Shown here: positions 25,057 through 33,786 of the stretch, one piece after another
Layout of the letters: every line of letters starts with the position of its first letter
How positions within the stretch are numbered: position 1 is the stretch's first letter
NCBI GenBank assembly: GCA_900609035.2
Contig: UXAT02000052.1
Location: 82,469 to 146,468 of the forward strand
DNA from: Candidatus Defluviicoccus seviourii
GTDB lineage: Bacteria > Pseudomonadota > Alphaproteobacteria > Rhodospirillales > Defluviicoccaceae
DNA: 64,000 nucleotides
Reading direction: 5' to 3'
Translations under genes and position numbers: made by a program
Notes under the pieces: generated by a model
What the model was told of the DNA's origin: nothing
Databases searched by the model: none
What the model saw: only the letters and a program-made list of their open reading frames with translations

Positions 25057-25229
25057 CAAAAAAATTAGGTCTACCTAACTACAAAACGCAATCAAAAACA
25101 CAATTTTTCTCTCCATTAGCACCTACCCGCTACCCAAGTAGCATTGAACGAAACGTGAAAAAATAACACGTTGAATTACTTAGACAAAAAAATGATATAA
25201 TTAAGGTTTTTGCGACAGGGTGACTCTGC

Positions 25230-27191
25230 TTAGAACCGACGTCGTCCAAACGGACTGTACCCGTCAAAGTTTGGTCCACCAAAACCCCCGCTACTTGGAC
25301 TTTTACGACGGTTAGCTTCCCTTTCTTTGAGGATCTTAGTCTCTAGTGATTGCTTTTGTGTTGTTGTCATTGCGTCTTTTGTTTTGTCAGACTCTACCGC
25401 TACTCTAACACTTTGCTGGTTCCTTTCCTCTTCTCGATCTACATTTAGGTTCATATGCAGTCGAGCAGCCATAGCGTACACACGGCAGTCTAGTGCTTCG
25501 TTTCTTATTTGTTTTTTATTGCCTTTAACTAAAATCCATCGCCTGACAGGTACACCCATTTTGTAGGTAGTGGTTGGTTTCTCTGACAACAGTTGTTCAT
25601 AGTATGTTGAGTCATAGTGTTCCGGAAAGTGACAGTAGCCAGGGGTAGATCCTCCGCCGTCTTCAGTAATCAATAACAGTTCCTGAAGTCGATCCTTGAT
25701 TAAACTAGGATTGACCATACAAATCCCAGACGCAAGCAACCGTGGTGCTGTTATAGGTGCAGTTACAGCCGACGCACCACGCACTAGTAAGATATTCAAA
25801 CGGTTACGTCGTTTGATCAAGTTTATTTTTGGCTTTATTTGTGACTCAGCATACCCCATGTCTATTGCCGCAAGACGGACCGTTAAAGGCACACCGTCTT
25901 CTCTAACAAGTTTTTGGGTTAGGACGTCTGATAACTGGTCCCAAACAGGCTGTTCGAGCGTGTTGCCCGGTATCACGAAATAATCAATCGACCAAGTTTC
26001 ATCATTAGCCCCCCATCCGAGCAGCTCACCTTCAATACGGTTACCTTGCACGTCAATACCTGCTGTTATGTACACTACACCTGAAGGAATAGTTGACGGC
26101 GTGTATCGCTCAGCACGCAATTTTAAATCGTGAATATCTGTTATGGGCGTTGTTGGCTCAGTCCACGGAAGGGCAAGTCTAGTGTTTTGGAACGACTTAA
26201 TAGTACCTTGGGCTTTAGCCGATAGAAAATCGGTAACCATTTCAGTAAGACTTACCCATGGCGAGTACAGTGCATTAAGATGGTACCCTGCGTGTCCGTT
26301 GAAGGGTTTAGTTGCTCGCCACTCACCATCTCGAATTGCTTGGTATCTGTCACTATTGTGCCACTCATGGCCACAACCGCTGGAGCATACAATGCGAGCT
26401 GTAAGGGGTAGATGATCACCGTTAGTGTCTTTGTCCCATATAACACGTTCCCAAGTCCAGTGTTGTTCGGTACTGCAATTAGGGCAAGTAACGTAGTAAT
26501 ACCGTTGATCTGATTGCTTAAAAGCCTGGTCCATTAAACCATCAACATATGTTGGTGTAGATGTCATGATGATTTTTCTACCAGGGAAGGTAGTTGTCCT
26601 TTTCATAACTAGATCAACCGGCGACCCTTCATCTTGACCTTTTTGGCTTGTAATAACTACCGCAGGGTAACCATCTACTTCGTCGAGGAACAAGATTTTT
26701 GCCATTTGCCCACGAAGGGCTGAACCAGATCTTGCTGATACAATAAGAAGATCACCCCCATAGAACTTCTTGTGCTCAATCTGGTCTGCTCGTCCAGTTC
26801 GAAAATAATTGGCGAGGAACGGCATATCATCTACCAACTCTGCTAAACGACGTTTAGAAAATTTCCGAGCCTCCCCGCTTGTAGGCTGAACCATGATCAT
26901 AGGGCACGGATCATTCACCACATAGTATAGCAACGTGTTAATAAGTAGTTCTGTTTTACCGAGCTGTGCCCCCCAACACAAGGTGATGCGAGAAACACTC
27001 GGGTCTGTAACCAAATCCATAGGCTCACGTAGATAAGGTGTGCGCTCAGTTCGCCATTTTCCCCTTTCTGCCGCTATTACGGGGAGAACTCGGTTTCGGT
27101 CGGCCCACTGGCTTACGCTTAGGTTTTGTCTCGGCTGGAACACTCTCTTGATCGTCGTCAAAAGTGTCTTCTTGAATTGATATGCTTCCAT
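25230..27191 (-). CDS. terL: Terminase large subunit (lambda gpA family)
   Basis: 653 residues. It packages DNA into proheads. The family start VFQPRQNLSVSQWADRNRVL is near residue 17; Walker A-like CWGAQLGKTE is near 95 and Walker B KILFLDEVD near 170. The C-terminal nuclease domain includes the IDMGYAESQ stretch. Lambda-type terminases cut at cos sites, so cohesive ends are likely. Its first 145 or so bases overlap the small-subunit gene in another frame. Encoded opposite to the head genes, which is unusual. Confidence 0.88.
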   Translation of the reverse strand: MEAYQFKKTLLTTIKRVFQPRQNLSVSQWADRNRVLPVIAAERGKWRTERTPYLREPMDLVTDPSVSRITLCWGAQLGKTELLINTLLYYVVNDPCPMIMVQPTSGEARKFSKRRLAELVDDMPFLANYFRTGRADQIEHKKFYGGDLLIVSARSGSALRGQMAKILFLDEVDGYPAVVITSQKGQDEGSPVDLVMKRTTTFPGRKIIMTSTPTYVDGLMDQAFKQSDQRYYYVTCPNCSTEQHWTWERVIWDKDTNGDHLPLTARIVCSSGCGHEWHNSDRYQAIRDGEWRATKPFNGHAGYHLNALYSPWVSLTEMVTDFLSAKAQGTIKSFQNTRLALPWTEPTTPITDIHDLKLRAERYTPSTIPSGVVYITAGIDVQGNRIEGELLGWGANDETWSIDYFVIPGNTLEQPVWDQLSDVLTQKLVREDGVPLTVRLAAIDMGYAESQIKPKINLIKRRNRLNILLVRGASAVTAPITAPRLLASGICMVNPSLIKDRLQELLLITEDGGGSTPGYCHFPEHYDSTYYEQLLSEKPTTTYKMGVPVRRWILVKGNKKQIRNEALDCRVYAMAARLHMNLNVDREEERNQQSVRVAVESDKTKDAMTTTQKQSLETKILKEREANRRKSPSSGGFGGPNFDGYSPFGRRRF

Positions 27192-27501
27192 TCACCTTCT
27201 CTATAAGGGTTGTTTCGGATTCTAGTGTAATTATCCCTAGTAATGATTCTATTTCTCCCCGAACCATTTCTTCAATCTCAGGGGCTGTTTTGGTGACCCC
27301 ACCTAATATAGGGGCGACACGTTTTGGCAAATCACGAATTTTCGATGCTACTTGAGTAAAGGCTTCTGTAATATAATCGAACGCTAGTCGGGTTTCGATG
27401 TATTCTTGTCGATCCCTCGCAAACTCCCACTCCATTCGCTCGCACTCAAGTTCGAGTTTTCGAATCAACAAATCGTCTTTTGAACCAAGTCCTCTAACCA
27501 T
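27046..27501 (-). CDS. terS: Terminase small subunit (Nu1-like, without HTH)
   Basis: 151 residues. The LIRKLELECERMEWEFARD helix and the segment KIRDLPKRVAPILGG...EIEEMVRGEIESLL match the central part of Nu1-type small subunits, but the N-terminal winged-helix DNA-binding domain is missing because the protein starts just before this region. The C-terminal tail is Lys/Pro/Arg-rich and may bind DNA. The ATG is 31 bases downstream of a late heptamer. The overlap of 146 bases with terL is long. Confidence 0.7.
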   Translation of the reverse strand: MVRGLGSKDDLLIRKLELECERMEWEFARDRQEYIETRLAFDYITEAFTQVASKIRDLPKRVAPILGGVTKTAPEIEEMVRGEIESLLGIITLESETTLIEKVNGSISIQEDTFDDDQESVPAETKPKRKPVGRPKPSSPRNSGRKGKMAN

Positions 27502-27516
27502 TTACCACCATCGAGA

Positions 27517-27538
27517 CTAAATACTTTAAAGTATTTAG
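27517..27538. promoter_or_regulatory. Palindromic pair of back-to-back late promoters
   Basis: A perfect 22-bp palindrome, half-site CTAAATACTTT, lies exactly between the divergent terminase and head operons. Each strand carries one heptamer. The plus-strand message would begin about 20 bases before TTG 27551, and the minus-strand one about 25 bases before ATG 27501. Confidence 0.8.
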
Positions 27539-27550
27539 CGGAGGCTCACT

Positions 27551-28033
27551 TTGTTTCATCTAAAGCACCAGTCGGGGTCAGTGTTTACGTTTAGCAGTTC
27601 AGCTCAGTCTGAAGGTTTCGCATCATTTTCTGCTAAGATTTTAGGCCCTGAAACGGTAAATCTCTCATCTTCCACTCTTGATTTCACACACCCAGGTAAC
27701 TTCCTTACCGGGGAATATCGGATTTATGTTTATGGCCTTGAAGGTGATTTTCGGTATCTGATTGATGAAGGTCGCTTATCTGTCTCACCAAATCCCGATG
27801 ATCTTGATGATTCGTATGATGTGCGCAGCCAAAATGAACGCATTCTAGATGCTATAAATAGTGTCTTAGAAGGTAGGGCTAGCAGGGTCGAAGCCTCTTA
27901 CTCCATAGACGGCAAGGCTTTAACCCTGATGAGCATTGGGGAGTTATTACGTGCCCAACAAATCTTCAAATCAAGAGTGGCGTCAGAACGAGGAGTTGGA
28001 CGCTTTCCACAAAATATAGTGTTTAGGATGTAA
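27551..28033 (+). CDS. gpW-like head-tail joining protein with N-terminal extension
   Basis: 160 residues, TTG start with GGAGG 7 bases upstream. Residues about 95-155 (RILDAINSVLEGRASRVEASYSIDGKAL..., then LLRAQQIF) match the gpW family, which plugs the portal after packaging. The first 80 residues are beta-rich with a PGNFLTGEYRIYVYGLEG stretch and are not part of ordinary gpW (about 68 aa). Order terminase-gpW-portal is as in lambda. Confidence 0.7.
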   Translation: MFHLKHQSGSVFTFSSSAQSEGFASFSAKILGPETVNLSSSTLDFTHPGNFLTGEYRIYVYGLEGDFRYLIDEGRLSVSPNPDDLDDSYDVRSQNERILDAINSVLEGRASRVEASYSIDGKALTLMSIGELLRAQQIFKSRVASERGVGRFPQNIVFRM

Positions 28034-28035
28034 AA

Positions 28036-29481
28036 ATGACATTTTTTAACGCCGCCTCCCATTCAGACAACTCGATGTATTCGTGGTTCGCTAAGAGCCG
28101 CTCAATCAACGACACCCTGAGATCAGAACTCCCGACCATTCGCAACAGGTCTCGTGAGTTGACAGAAAACGATTCTTGGACAAGTTCAGGTCGTCGGGCA
28201 TATGTGGTCAATATTGTAGGATCACGAGGATTTGACCTCCGCCCTATACTTACTGAAGAAGACTTTGAGCAGTCAAACCTCAGAAAATATTTTAATAGCC
28301 CTCAGGAAGTGAGCCAATTTATTATTAGACAATTCTCAAGGTGGGGTAAAAAAGCTATGGTGCGAGGTGGGTCATGGCACCAAGCCCAGAAAGCGGCTGT
28401 TGAAGCCATGTATACCGATGGTGAGATTTTTTGCCGACACTATATAGACCCGAGTCTTAACGAATTTGGGTATGCAATTGATTTCTTTGAGTCAGAGTAT
28501 GTGGATGTAGAGGCCCGTAATACTAAGTCAAATGTTGTTAATGGGATAGGTTTTGATAAGTTTAACCGCCCACTATTTTATGTGTTTTACACAGCACACC
28601 CAGACGAGATTACTTTCAAATCATCAAGTGTGAGGAAACAAGTCGAAATCCCCGCAACAGATATTATCCATCTTAAAAACACCTCTCGCCCGAGTCAAAC
28701 ACGTGGTTTACCGGCGGTCACCCCTGTTATGCCTTTCTTGTACCATCTTCACGAGTACACTAAGGCTACTGTTACAGGAAAACACGCAAGCGCTAAAAAA
28801 CTTGGTTTTATAGTCCCTGCGAAAGAAGATACTGACACACCTTACGAACACGCAGAGCGAGACACTCATGGACAAATCGTCGATTATCTTCGGGATGTAG
28901 GGTTTCAACTGCTACCCCCTGGGGCAGATGTTAAGTCCTTTAACCCAACTGATACAGGAAGCAACATCAAAGAATTTGTAACCGTGATGGGACATATTGT
29001 AGCGGCTGGCTTAGGTGTGGATTACCACGCTTTAACAGGGGATTATGAAAGTGTGTCGTACTCCTCTATTCGTCAAGCTGGCTTAAATATTAAGGACGTG
29101 TGGACGTGGCGCCAAGATTATCTGAAAGAAACACTAATCGAACCTGTTTTTAACAAATGGCTCGATATCTCTTTGTTAAAAGGCGCTTTTGGTCCTGCCT
29201 TTAGCGACGAAGATATCCAACTCATTAAAGACTCCACCAGCTTTGAAGGTAGAGGGTGGGGGTTCACAGACCCTACAAAAGAGGCTAATTCGCACCAAAC
29301 ATATGTAGAAATGGGTGCACGGTCTATCTCGGATGTTATTAGAGAAAATAACCAAAATCCTGATCAGGTATTCAAAGAGATAAAAGAAGAGCGGGAAAAA
29401 CTGCGTGAACTCGGCATTGAGTTGTCTTTTACAAAAAACCCAAACATTCCTACACTAGAGGAGACATCAAAAAGTGAGTGA
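28036..29481 (+). CDS. Portal protein (lambda gpB family)
   Basis: 481 residues starting 2 bases after the gpW stop. SSGRRAYVVNIVGSRGFDLRP, WHQAQKAAVEAMYTDGEIF and the C-terminal YSSIRQAGLN match lambda-type portals, which form the dodecameric DNA entry ring. The end overlaps the protease-capsid gene by 8 bases. Confidence 0.88.
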   Translation: MTFFNAASHSDNSMYSWFAKSRSINDTLRSELPTIRNRSRELTENDSWTSSGRRAYVVNIVGSRGFDLRPILTEEDFEQSNLRKYFNSPQEVSQFIIRQFSRWGKKAMVRGGSWHQAQKAAVEAMYTDGEIFCRHYIDPSLNEFGYAIDFFESEYVDVEARNTKSNVVNGIGFDKFNRPLFYVFYTAHPDEITFKSSSVRKQVEIPATDIIHLKNTSRPSQTRGLPAVTPVMPFLYHLHEYTKATVTGKHASAKKLGFIVPAKEDTDTPYEHAERDTHGQIVDYLRDVGFQLLPPGADVKSFNPTDTGSNIKEFVTVMGHIVAAGLGVDYHALTGDYESVSYSSIRQAGLNIKDVWTWRQDYLKETLIEPVFNKWLDISLLKGAFGPAFSDEDIQLIKDSTSFEGRGWGFTDPTKEANSHQTYVEMGARSISDVIRENNQNPDQVFKEIKEEREKLRELGIELSFTKNPNIPTLEETSKSE

Positions 29482-31384
29482 GACGTTTTTTAGATATGTA
29501 GAAACTGAAGTCGCAGACGTTACCGATAACACCGTCACAGTTTCTTTCTCATCCGAGTTTGCCTTTCTGCGCACCACACCAAAAGGTGAACGCTACTTTG
29601 AAGTGCTAGGGCATAACGACAAAGAAGTGGACTTGAAAAGACTTAACAGCAACGCCCCATTTTTAATCCAGCACTCGAACAACCCATTACATCAGATTGG
29701 TGTAGTTGAAAGAGCTTGGATTGAAGACAGAAGAGGGCGAGCAATTATAAGATTTTCCAGCATTGATCTAGCGCAACAAATGATGCGAGATATTAAAGAC
29801 GGAATTCGGACAGGTATTTCAGTAGGATATTTTGTTCGTAAAGTCGTACCCGATAACTCTACTGAACCACCGACGCTCCGGGTAACCAAGTGGGAACCTT
29901 TTGAAATTTCATTAGTTTCTACCCCTGTTGACCCTACAGTTGGTACAAATAGATCTACTGAGTCGGATCATACACCCGAATTACTAAATACCAATACGGA
30001 GGCGAGATCTGAGCCTCGTCAACAAGACATACAGGAGGAAAAAATTATGTCTGATACTGAAACTGAAATCACTACCCCAGCGGAAGTGCGTCAGGATCCT
30101 GCCCTTGAAATTGAACAGGCTCGTTCCCTCGCAATTGCCGAAAACAATACCAGAGTTGCCGATATTCTTGACCTAGGCACTCGCCACAATCGCATGAATA
30201 TTGCTCGTGAGTTTATCCAGAACAACCGCTCGGTACATGAATTTCGTGCCGCCCTATTAGATGAGCTAGCAAAAAAGCCTGCACCTTCAACTTATATGGC
30301 AGCCCCAATTTTAACCCCGAAAGAAGCAAAAGAGTTCTCTTTTGCTCGTGCCATTAACGCACTTGTTAAAGGTAACCGTTCTTTAGCCGGCTATGAGTGG
30401 GAAGTTTCCGACGAACTCGAACGAGTCCAAGGGCGTTCCGCTAACGGGATGCGAGTTCCTTACGAAGTCATGTTTCGTGACACAGTAACAACAGGCCAAA
30501 GCGTAAGCGGAACTAATGTTGGCGCAGAATGGGCTCATAAAGTCTACTCCGGCAAGTTTATTGATGTTCTTCTTCCACAGCTTGCAGCAGGTCAGCTTGG
30601 AGTGGATGTGATTCAAGGCTCTGGTTCAAGCATGATTATTGACGCTCAAACTTCTTCAACCACAGCTTACTGGGTTGGTGAAAACGAAAAAGTTACTGAA
30701 TCTGCAATCGGGACTGATGACATTGAAATCTCACCAAAGACTATCGGTGTCAAAGGGTCCATTTCCCGCAGAATGCTAAACACTGCCACTTCTGATATTG
30801 AAGCAAGACTACGTAATAATATGGCAAACGTCCTAGTTCGTGGTATAGACTACGCAATCTTTAACGGCACTAACGCCAATAACCAACCAAAAGGGTTGTT
30901 TACTTACACTGACACCAACGCTGTAACCTTCGGTGATGGTACTGACGGCGGCGCGCCAACTTACGCAAAACTACTCGAATTTGGCTTAAAACTAAGTCAG
31001 GCTAACGTTGATCTTACTGGATGTAAGTGGCTATTAACACCGGAAGCATACACAAAGTTCCTACAAACACGCAAATTGTCTGACTCGACCGACTCAACTA
31101 CACTTATTGGCGCAAGTGACACACTGTTAACTGGTTACCCGTTTGTTACATCTAACCAGGTTAAAAAGACGTTTAGTGTTGCGTCTACAACAGGCTTACA
31201 TGGTGTTGCGTTCGGTGACTGGCGTAACATCGTCGTAGCACTATGGAGCGGCATCGATCTAAACGTAGATCCTTACACCGCTGGTGATGCTGGCGCTGTT
31301 GTGTTCCGTATCTTCCAAGACATGGGCATGGCTGTTACACGTCCAGCAGCATTTAGCGTAGCTAAAGACTTAATTATATCTTAA
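29474..31384 (+). CDS. Prohead protease fused to HK97-type major capsid protein
   Basis: 636 residues from GTG 29474. Residues 1-165 are a U35-type prohead protease, with His in the FLIQHSNNPLHQIG stretch and Ser in DGIRTGISVGYF. From residue 192 a complete HK97-fold capsid follows (delta-like helical domain, then VGAEWAHKVYSG...STTAYWVGENEK and GLFTYTD). An internal ATG at 30047 with AGGAGG 8 bases upstream and a late heptamer at 29994 allows separate, abundant capsid production (445 aa) alongside some fused protein. Confidence 0.88.
   Translation: MSETFFRYVETEVADVTDNTVTVSFSSEFAFLRTTPKGERYFEVLGHNDKEVDLKRLNSNAPFLIQHSNNPLHQIGVVERAWIEDRRGRAIIRFSSIDLAQQMMRDIKDGIRTGISVGYFVRKVVPDNSTEPPTLRVTKWEPFEISLVSTPVDPTVGTNRSTESDHTPELLNTNTEARSEPRQQDIQEEKIMSDTETEITTPAEVRQDPALEIEQARSLAIAENNTRVADILDLGTRHNRMNIAREFIQNNRSVHEFRAALLDELAKKPAPSTYMAAPILTPKEAKEFSFARAINALVKGNRSLAGYEWEVSDELERVQGRSANGMRVPYEVMFRDTVTTGQSVSGTNVGAEWAHKVYSGKFIDVLLPQLAAGQLGVDVIQGSGSSMIIDAQTSSTTAYWVGENEKVTESAIGTDDIEISPKTIGVKGSISRRMLNTATSDIEARLRNNMANVLVRGIDYAIFNGTNANNQPKGLFTYTDTNAVTFGDGTDGGAPTYAKLLEFGLKLSQANVDLTGCKWLLTPEAYTKFLQTRKLSDSTDSTTLIGASDTLLTGYPFVTSNQVKKTFSVASTTGLHGVAFGDWRNIVVALWSGIDLNVDPYTAGDAGAVVFRIFQDMGMAVTRPAAFSVAKDLIIS
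29994..30049 (+). promoter_or_regulatory. Internal late promoter, ribosome site and start for the capsid
   Basis: CTAAATA at 29994-30000, AGGAGG at 30033-30038 and ATG at 30047-30049 all lie inside the protease-capsid frame, in the linker between the two domains. The order and spacing are those of a complete expression signal. Confidence 0.72.
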
Positions 31385-31399
31385 GGACTTAAAGGGAAA

Positions 31400-31425
31400 C
31401 AAGGGGTCTAAAAACCCCTTGTTTT
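31400..31425 (+). terminator. Rho-independent terminator after the capsid gene
   Basis: CAAGGGGT (31400-31407) pairs with ACCCCTTG (31414-31421), followed by TTTT. It would cap the high-level capsid transcript, leaving the tail genes to readthrough or their own promoters. Confidence 0.8.
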
Positions 31426-31433
31426 GACTGCAT

Positions 31434-31694
31434 ATGACAAACGACGACTTTATTCACGTTGAACACACAGAAACAATGCCCGTTCAGGCCTTGATCGCTA
31501 ACTTCTGCGTTCCTTGCGGGCCGGTGGTAGATGTTCAAGTGATGTGGCCAGCACCTTTCGCTTATTTCATCCCTGCGCACACATTTGATGAGTTAAAGTC
31601 TCGGGCACCGTCTCTTAAGGTATTAGGTACCGATCGAGAAAAACCAAAACCAACCTCTGTTAAGAAAGGGAGGTCTACTCGTGCCCGATCTTAA
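31434..31694 (+). CDS. Hypothetical head-region protein, 86 aa
   Basis: ATG 31434. Acidic N terminus, two Cys (FCVPC), PFAYFIPAHTFDELKSRAP, then a basic tail ending TRARS. It overlaps the next gene by 14 bases. Position between capsid and neck genes suggests a head-completion or decoration role; no family recognised. Confidence 0.6.
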   Translation: MTNDDFIHVEHTETMPVQALIANFCVPCGPVVDVQVMWPAPFAYFIPAHTFDELKSRAPSLKVLGTDREKPKPTSVKKGRSTRARS

Positions 31695-32022
31695 TACTAT
31701 ATTATTGGCTGTTAGAACGGATTTTCCGGAAACTGTGCGACCAGGGGTTACACTAGTTGCTAAGACACATAGAAAGCCCACGTTCGACCCAGTAACAGAC
31801 GCAAATCATATTAAAGCATCAAATGTAACCGTCACTCGATCTACTTTCACCGAAAAGGCTATATCTAGTCCACGATTTAGCGATGTAGAGGTAGTTTTTT
31901 ACACCACAGAATCGAGAGCAGAACCACAAGATTTAGTTTGGGATAACCCACACCTGTATCGACTACATTTAGTAGAGCAAGTGGATTTAAATTATTATAA
32001 ATGGTATGCCAAGAAGGTGTGA
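31681..32022 (+). CDS. Hypothetical neck/head-completion protein, 113 aa
   Basis: GTG start, GGGAGG upstream. Beta-rich sequence (VTVTRSTFTEKAI, DVEVVFYTTES) resembling the size and position of head-closure or stopper proteins. Directly upstream of the gp10-like neck protein. Function inferred from position only. Confidence 0.55.
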   Translation: MPDLNTILLAVRTDFPETVRPGVTLVAKTHRKPTFDPVTDANHIKASNVTVTRSTFTEKAISSPRFSDVEVVFYTTESRAEPQDLVWDNPHLYRLHLVEQVDLNYYKWYAKKV

Positions 32023-32024
32023 TT

Positions 32025-32375
32025 ATGGGTGTAGTATCTAATCCTCTAAAAGACCTACAAGACTTGCTCGCTCGTGTTCAGGCAGGAACAAAACAAGTGT
32101 TCCATGAGTGGGGTGAGGACGTAACCAAAGAGCAAAAGGCAAGAGTGCCGGTAAAAACCGGCACTCTTCGAGACTCAATCAAGAAGACAAAATCCAACGT
32201 AGGCGTCACTTTTAGATTAGATACTAAAAAAGCCCCTTATGCAAAATTCGTAGAGTTTGGTATGAGGTCTAGAAAATATAAACACACACCGTTCTTTTAC
32301 GGGCCGATCGAAGAAAAACAGAGTCAGCTTGAAGATGCCCTTCTAACACGTTTGTCTACAGAGGTGTCGAAGTGA
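32025..32375 (+). CDS. HK97 gp10-like neck protein
   Basis: 116 residues from ATG 32025. The segment KARVPVKTGTLRDSIKKTK followed by APYAKFVEFGMRSRKYKHTPF is the signature of the HK97 gp10 family, which joins head and tail. Overlaps the next gene by a GTGA junction. Confidence 0.82.
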   Translation: MGVVSNPLKDLQDLLARVQAGTKQVFHEWGEDVTKEQKARVPVKTGTLRDSIKKTKSNVGVTFRLDTKKAPYAKFVEFGMRSRKYKHTPFFYGPIEEKQSQLEDALLTRLSTEVSK

Positions 32376-32752
32376 TTTTAGATCTTCTCTCACATATGAG
32401 TGACATGATTACAGATACACTCCCAGCCACTTCTGAAGTTTTTTTTGTAACCACACCGCCGGATGCGAGTTTCCCTTATGCGGTGATTCAGTACAATCAA
32501 ACTCCAGACGACACCAAAACGAGTTACGGCCACAAAATATTTTTTGAGATTCATTTGTGGTATAACTCATATGATATGTCTGCGATTGTTACTCAAGTAG
32601 AGGAATTACGGTCCGCTCTTCACGACACATATTATACGTCTGGTGGTACTACACACTATTTGTCTGTAACAAGCACACACTTATTTGACGACCCGTCGGA
32701 GGACTTCCTCGTAAATCACGGCATTTTGAGAGTAACCGCCGCTAATGGCTAA
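32372..32752 (+). CDS. DUF3168-type tail terminator protein
   Basis: 126 residues, GTG start. SFPYAVIQYNQTP and HLWYNSYDMSAIVTQVEELR match the tail-completion (gpU/gp17-like) family that caps the tail tube at the connector end. Its TAA stop lies inside a late heptamer. Confidence 0.75.
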   Translation: MILDLLSHMSDMITDTLPATSEVFFVTTPPDASFPYAVIQYNQTPDDTKTSYGHKIFFEIHLWYNSYDMSAIVTQVEELRSALHDTYYTSGGTTHYLSVTSTHLFDDPSEDFLVNHGILRVTAANG

Positions 32753-32755
32753 ATA
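32749..32755 (+). promoter_or_regulatory. Late-promoter heptamer for the tail tube gene
   Basis: TGGCTAAATACATTATAAC, 32 bases before ATG 32788. TTATAA immediately downstream could also support a sigma-70 -10. Confidence 0.7.
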
Positions 32756-32787
32756 CATTATAACACGTAGTTCAGGAGGACTAGATT

Positions 32788-33189
32788 ATGGCAGGTAAAA
32801 GAGGAAAATTACTACTACTAAAAATGGCGGCTACCTACAATGGCACTAGTTATACCACTGTAGCAGAGCTAAAAGCCACATCTATTTCTGTAGATAAGAC
32901 ATCAATTGATGTTACATCTAAAGATTCCGATGACTGGAGAGAGGCAATCACCGGCACTAAGTCAGTAAAAATCACCGCCGATGGCAATCACACAGGAGAT
33001 GCTACCCACGATGTGCTATGGGATGCTGCAAATGCCGGCACACCTTGGGCAACCCAGTTAGTAGACGCATCCGGTAACACATATACCGGTAATTTTATCT
33101 ACGAAAACTTCACTCTAAGTGGCAGCGACGAGGGCCTGGAGAGTTTTTCCGTAAGTCTAACTTCAACTGGTGAAATCGTAAAGGCGTAA
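32788..33189 (+). CDS. Major tail tube protein
   Basis: 133 residues with AGGAGG before the ATG. SISVDKTSIDVTSKDSDDWRE, then TADGNHTGDATHDVLW and NFTLSGSDEGLESFSVSLTS match the TP901-1-like tail tube family. Its own late promoter fits a structural protein needed in many copies. Confidence 0.85.
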   Translation: MAGKRGKLLLLKMAATYNGTSYTTVAELKATSISVDKTSIDVTSKDSDDWREAITGTKSVKITADGNHTGDATHDVLWDAANAGTPWATQLVDASGNTYTGNFIYENFTLSGSDEGLESFSVSLTSTGEIVKA

Positions 33190-33192
33190 CCT

Positions 33193-33546
33193 ATGATCAA
33201 TGAAGATAGGGGAGAAGCTATAATCACGATCAACGGGGTTGGTATTCCGTTAAAAATCGACATGGACCGATTGAAGCGATTGGAAAACAGTCTTGGTAAA
33301 AACCTGAGAGTGTTTTTTGCCACCCTCGTTAACCCGATGCAGGGATTGTTATCTGACATTGTAACCGCAATTGCTGTCTGCCAATCTACTCCTGTGTATG
33401 ATGAAATGGCCATCTACTATATGATTGTAGACGACCTAAAGAGTGAACCCGAAGAAGATTTTTACCTTCGGGTTATGAAAGCTTTATTGCCTCTGTTTTT
33501 AGGAAAAAGTAATAAAGAACTCGAAGAAGAATCTAAAAAAAAGTAA
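33193..33546 (+). CDS. Tail assembly chaperone, short (G-like) form
   Basis: 117 residues between the tail tube and tape measure genes, where G-type chaperones sit. It ends with eight A residues and GTAA (AAA AAA AAG TAA). A -1 slip in the A-run avoids the stop and continues into 33543-33773, giving a G-T fusion as in lambda. GT-type proteins coat the tape measure during tail assembly. Confidence 0.78.
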   Translation: MINEDRGEAIITINGVGIPLKIDMDRLKRLENSLGKNLRVFFATLVNPMQGLLSDIVTAIAVCQSTPVYDEMAIYYMIVDDLKSEPEEDFYLRVMKALLPLFLGKSNKELEEESKKK

Positions 33547-33773
33547 CTGAAGATACAGAACCCCCTGAAGACTGGCTAGCACCACTTGCTGGCTTTGCTA
33601 TGGGGGTTCTTTTTTGGTCTCCTAATCAGTTTTGGTCTTCAAGCCCCAGAGAACTAGTTTTAGCGATCGAGGGCTACAAACGGGCTAACACAATACCCGA
33701 CAATGATAACACCCCCATCTTTACAGACCGAGAAAAAGACACACTGAAAGAGATGCGAGAAAAGTGGGGTTAG
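33543..33773 (+). CDS. Tail assembly chaperone T part, reached by -1 frameshift
   Basis: This frame has no start codon of its own near its beginning. Reading -1 from the A-run (33535-33542), it continues VTEDTEPPEDWLAPLAG and ends at TAG 33771. It includes a hydrophobic FAMGVLFWSPNQFW stretch and acid/basic helices, as in T domains. The slippery run plus open -1 frame in this position is the classic arrangement. Confidence 0.78.
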   Translation, partial: VTEDTEPPEDWLAPLAGFAMGVLFWSPNQFWSSSPRELVLAIEGYKRANTIPDNDNTPIFTDREKDTLKEMREKWG

Positions 33774-33786
33774 GTCAACCCATCGG

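Noticed and set aside
25141..25200. TATAAT-like box in the terminase 3' gap
   Set aside because: No properly spaced -35 and no gene downstream on that strand; antisense transcription cannot be supported by sequence alone.
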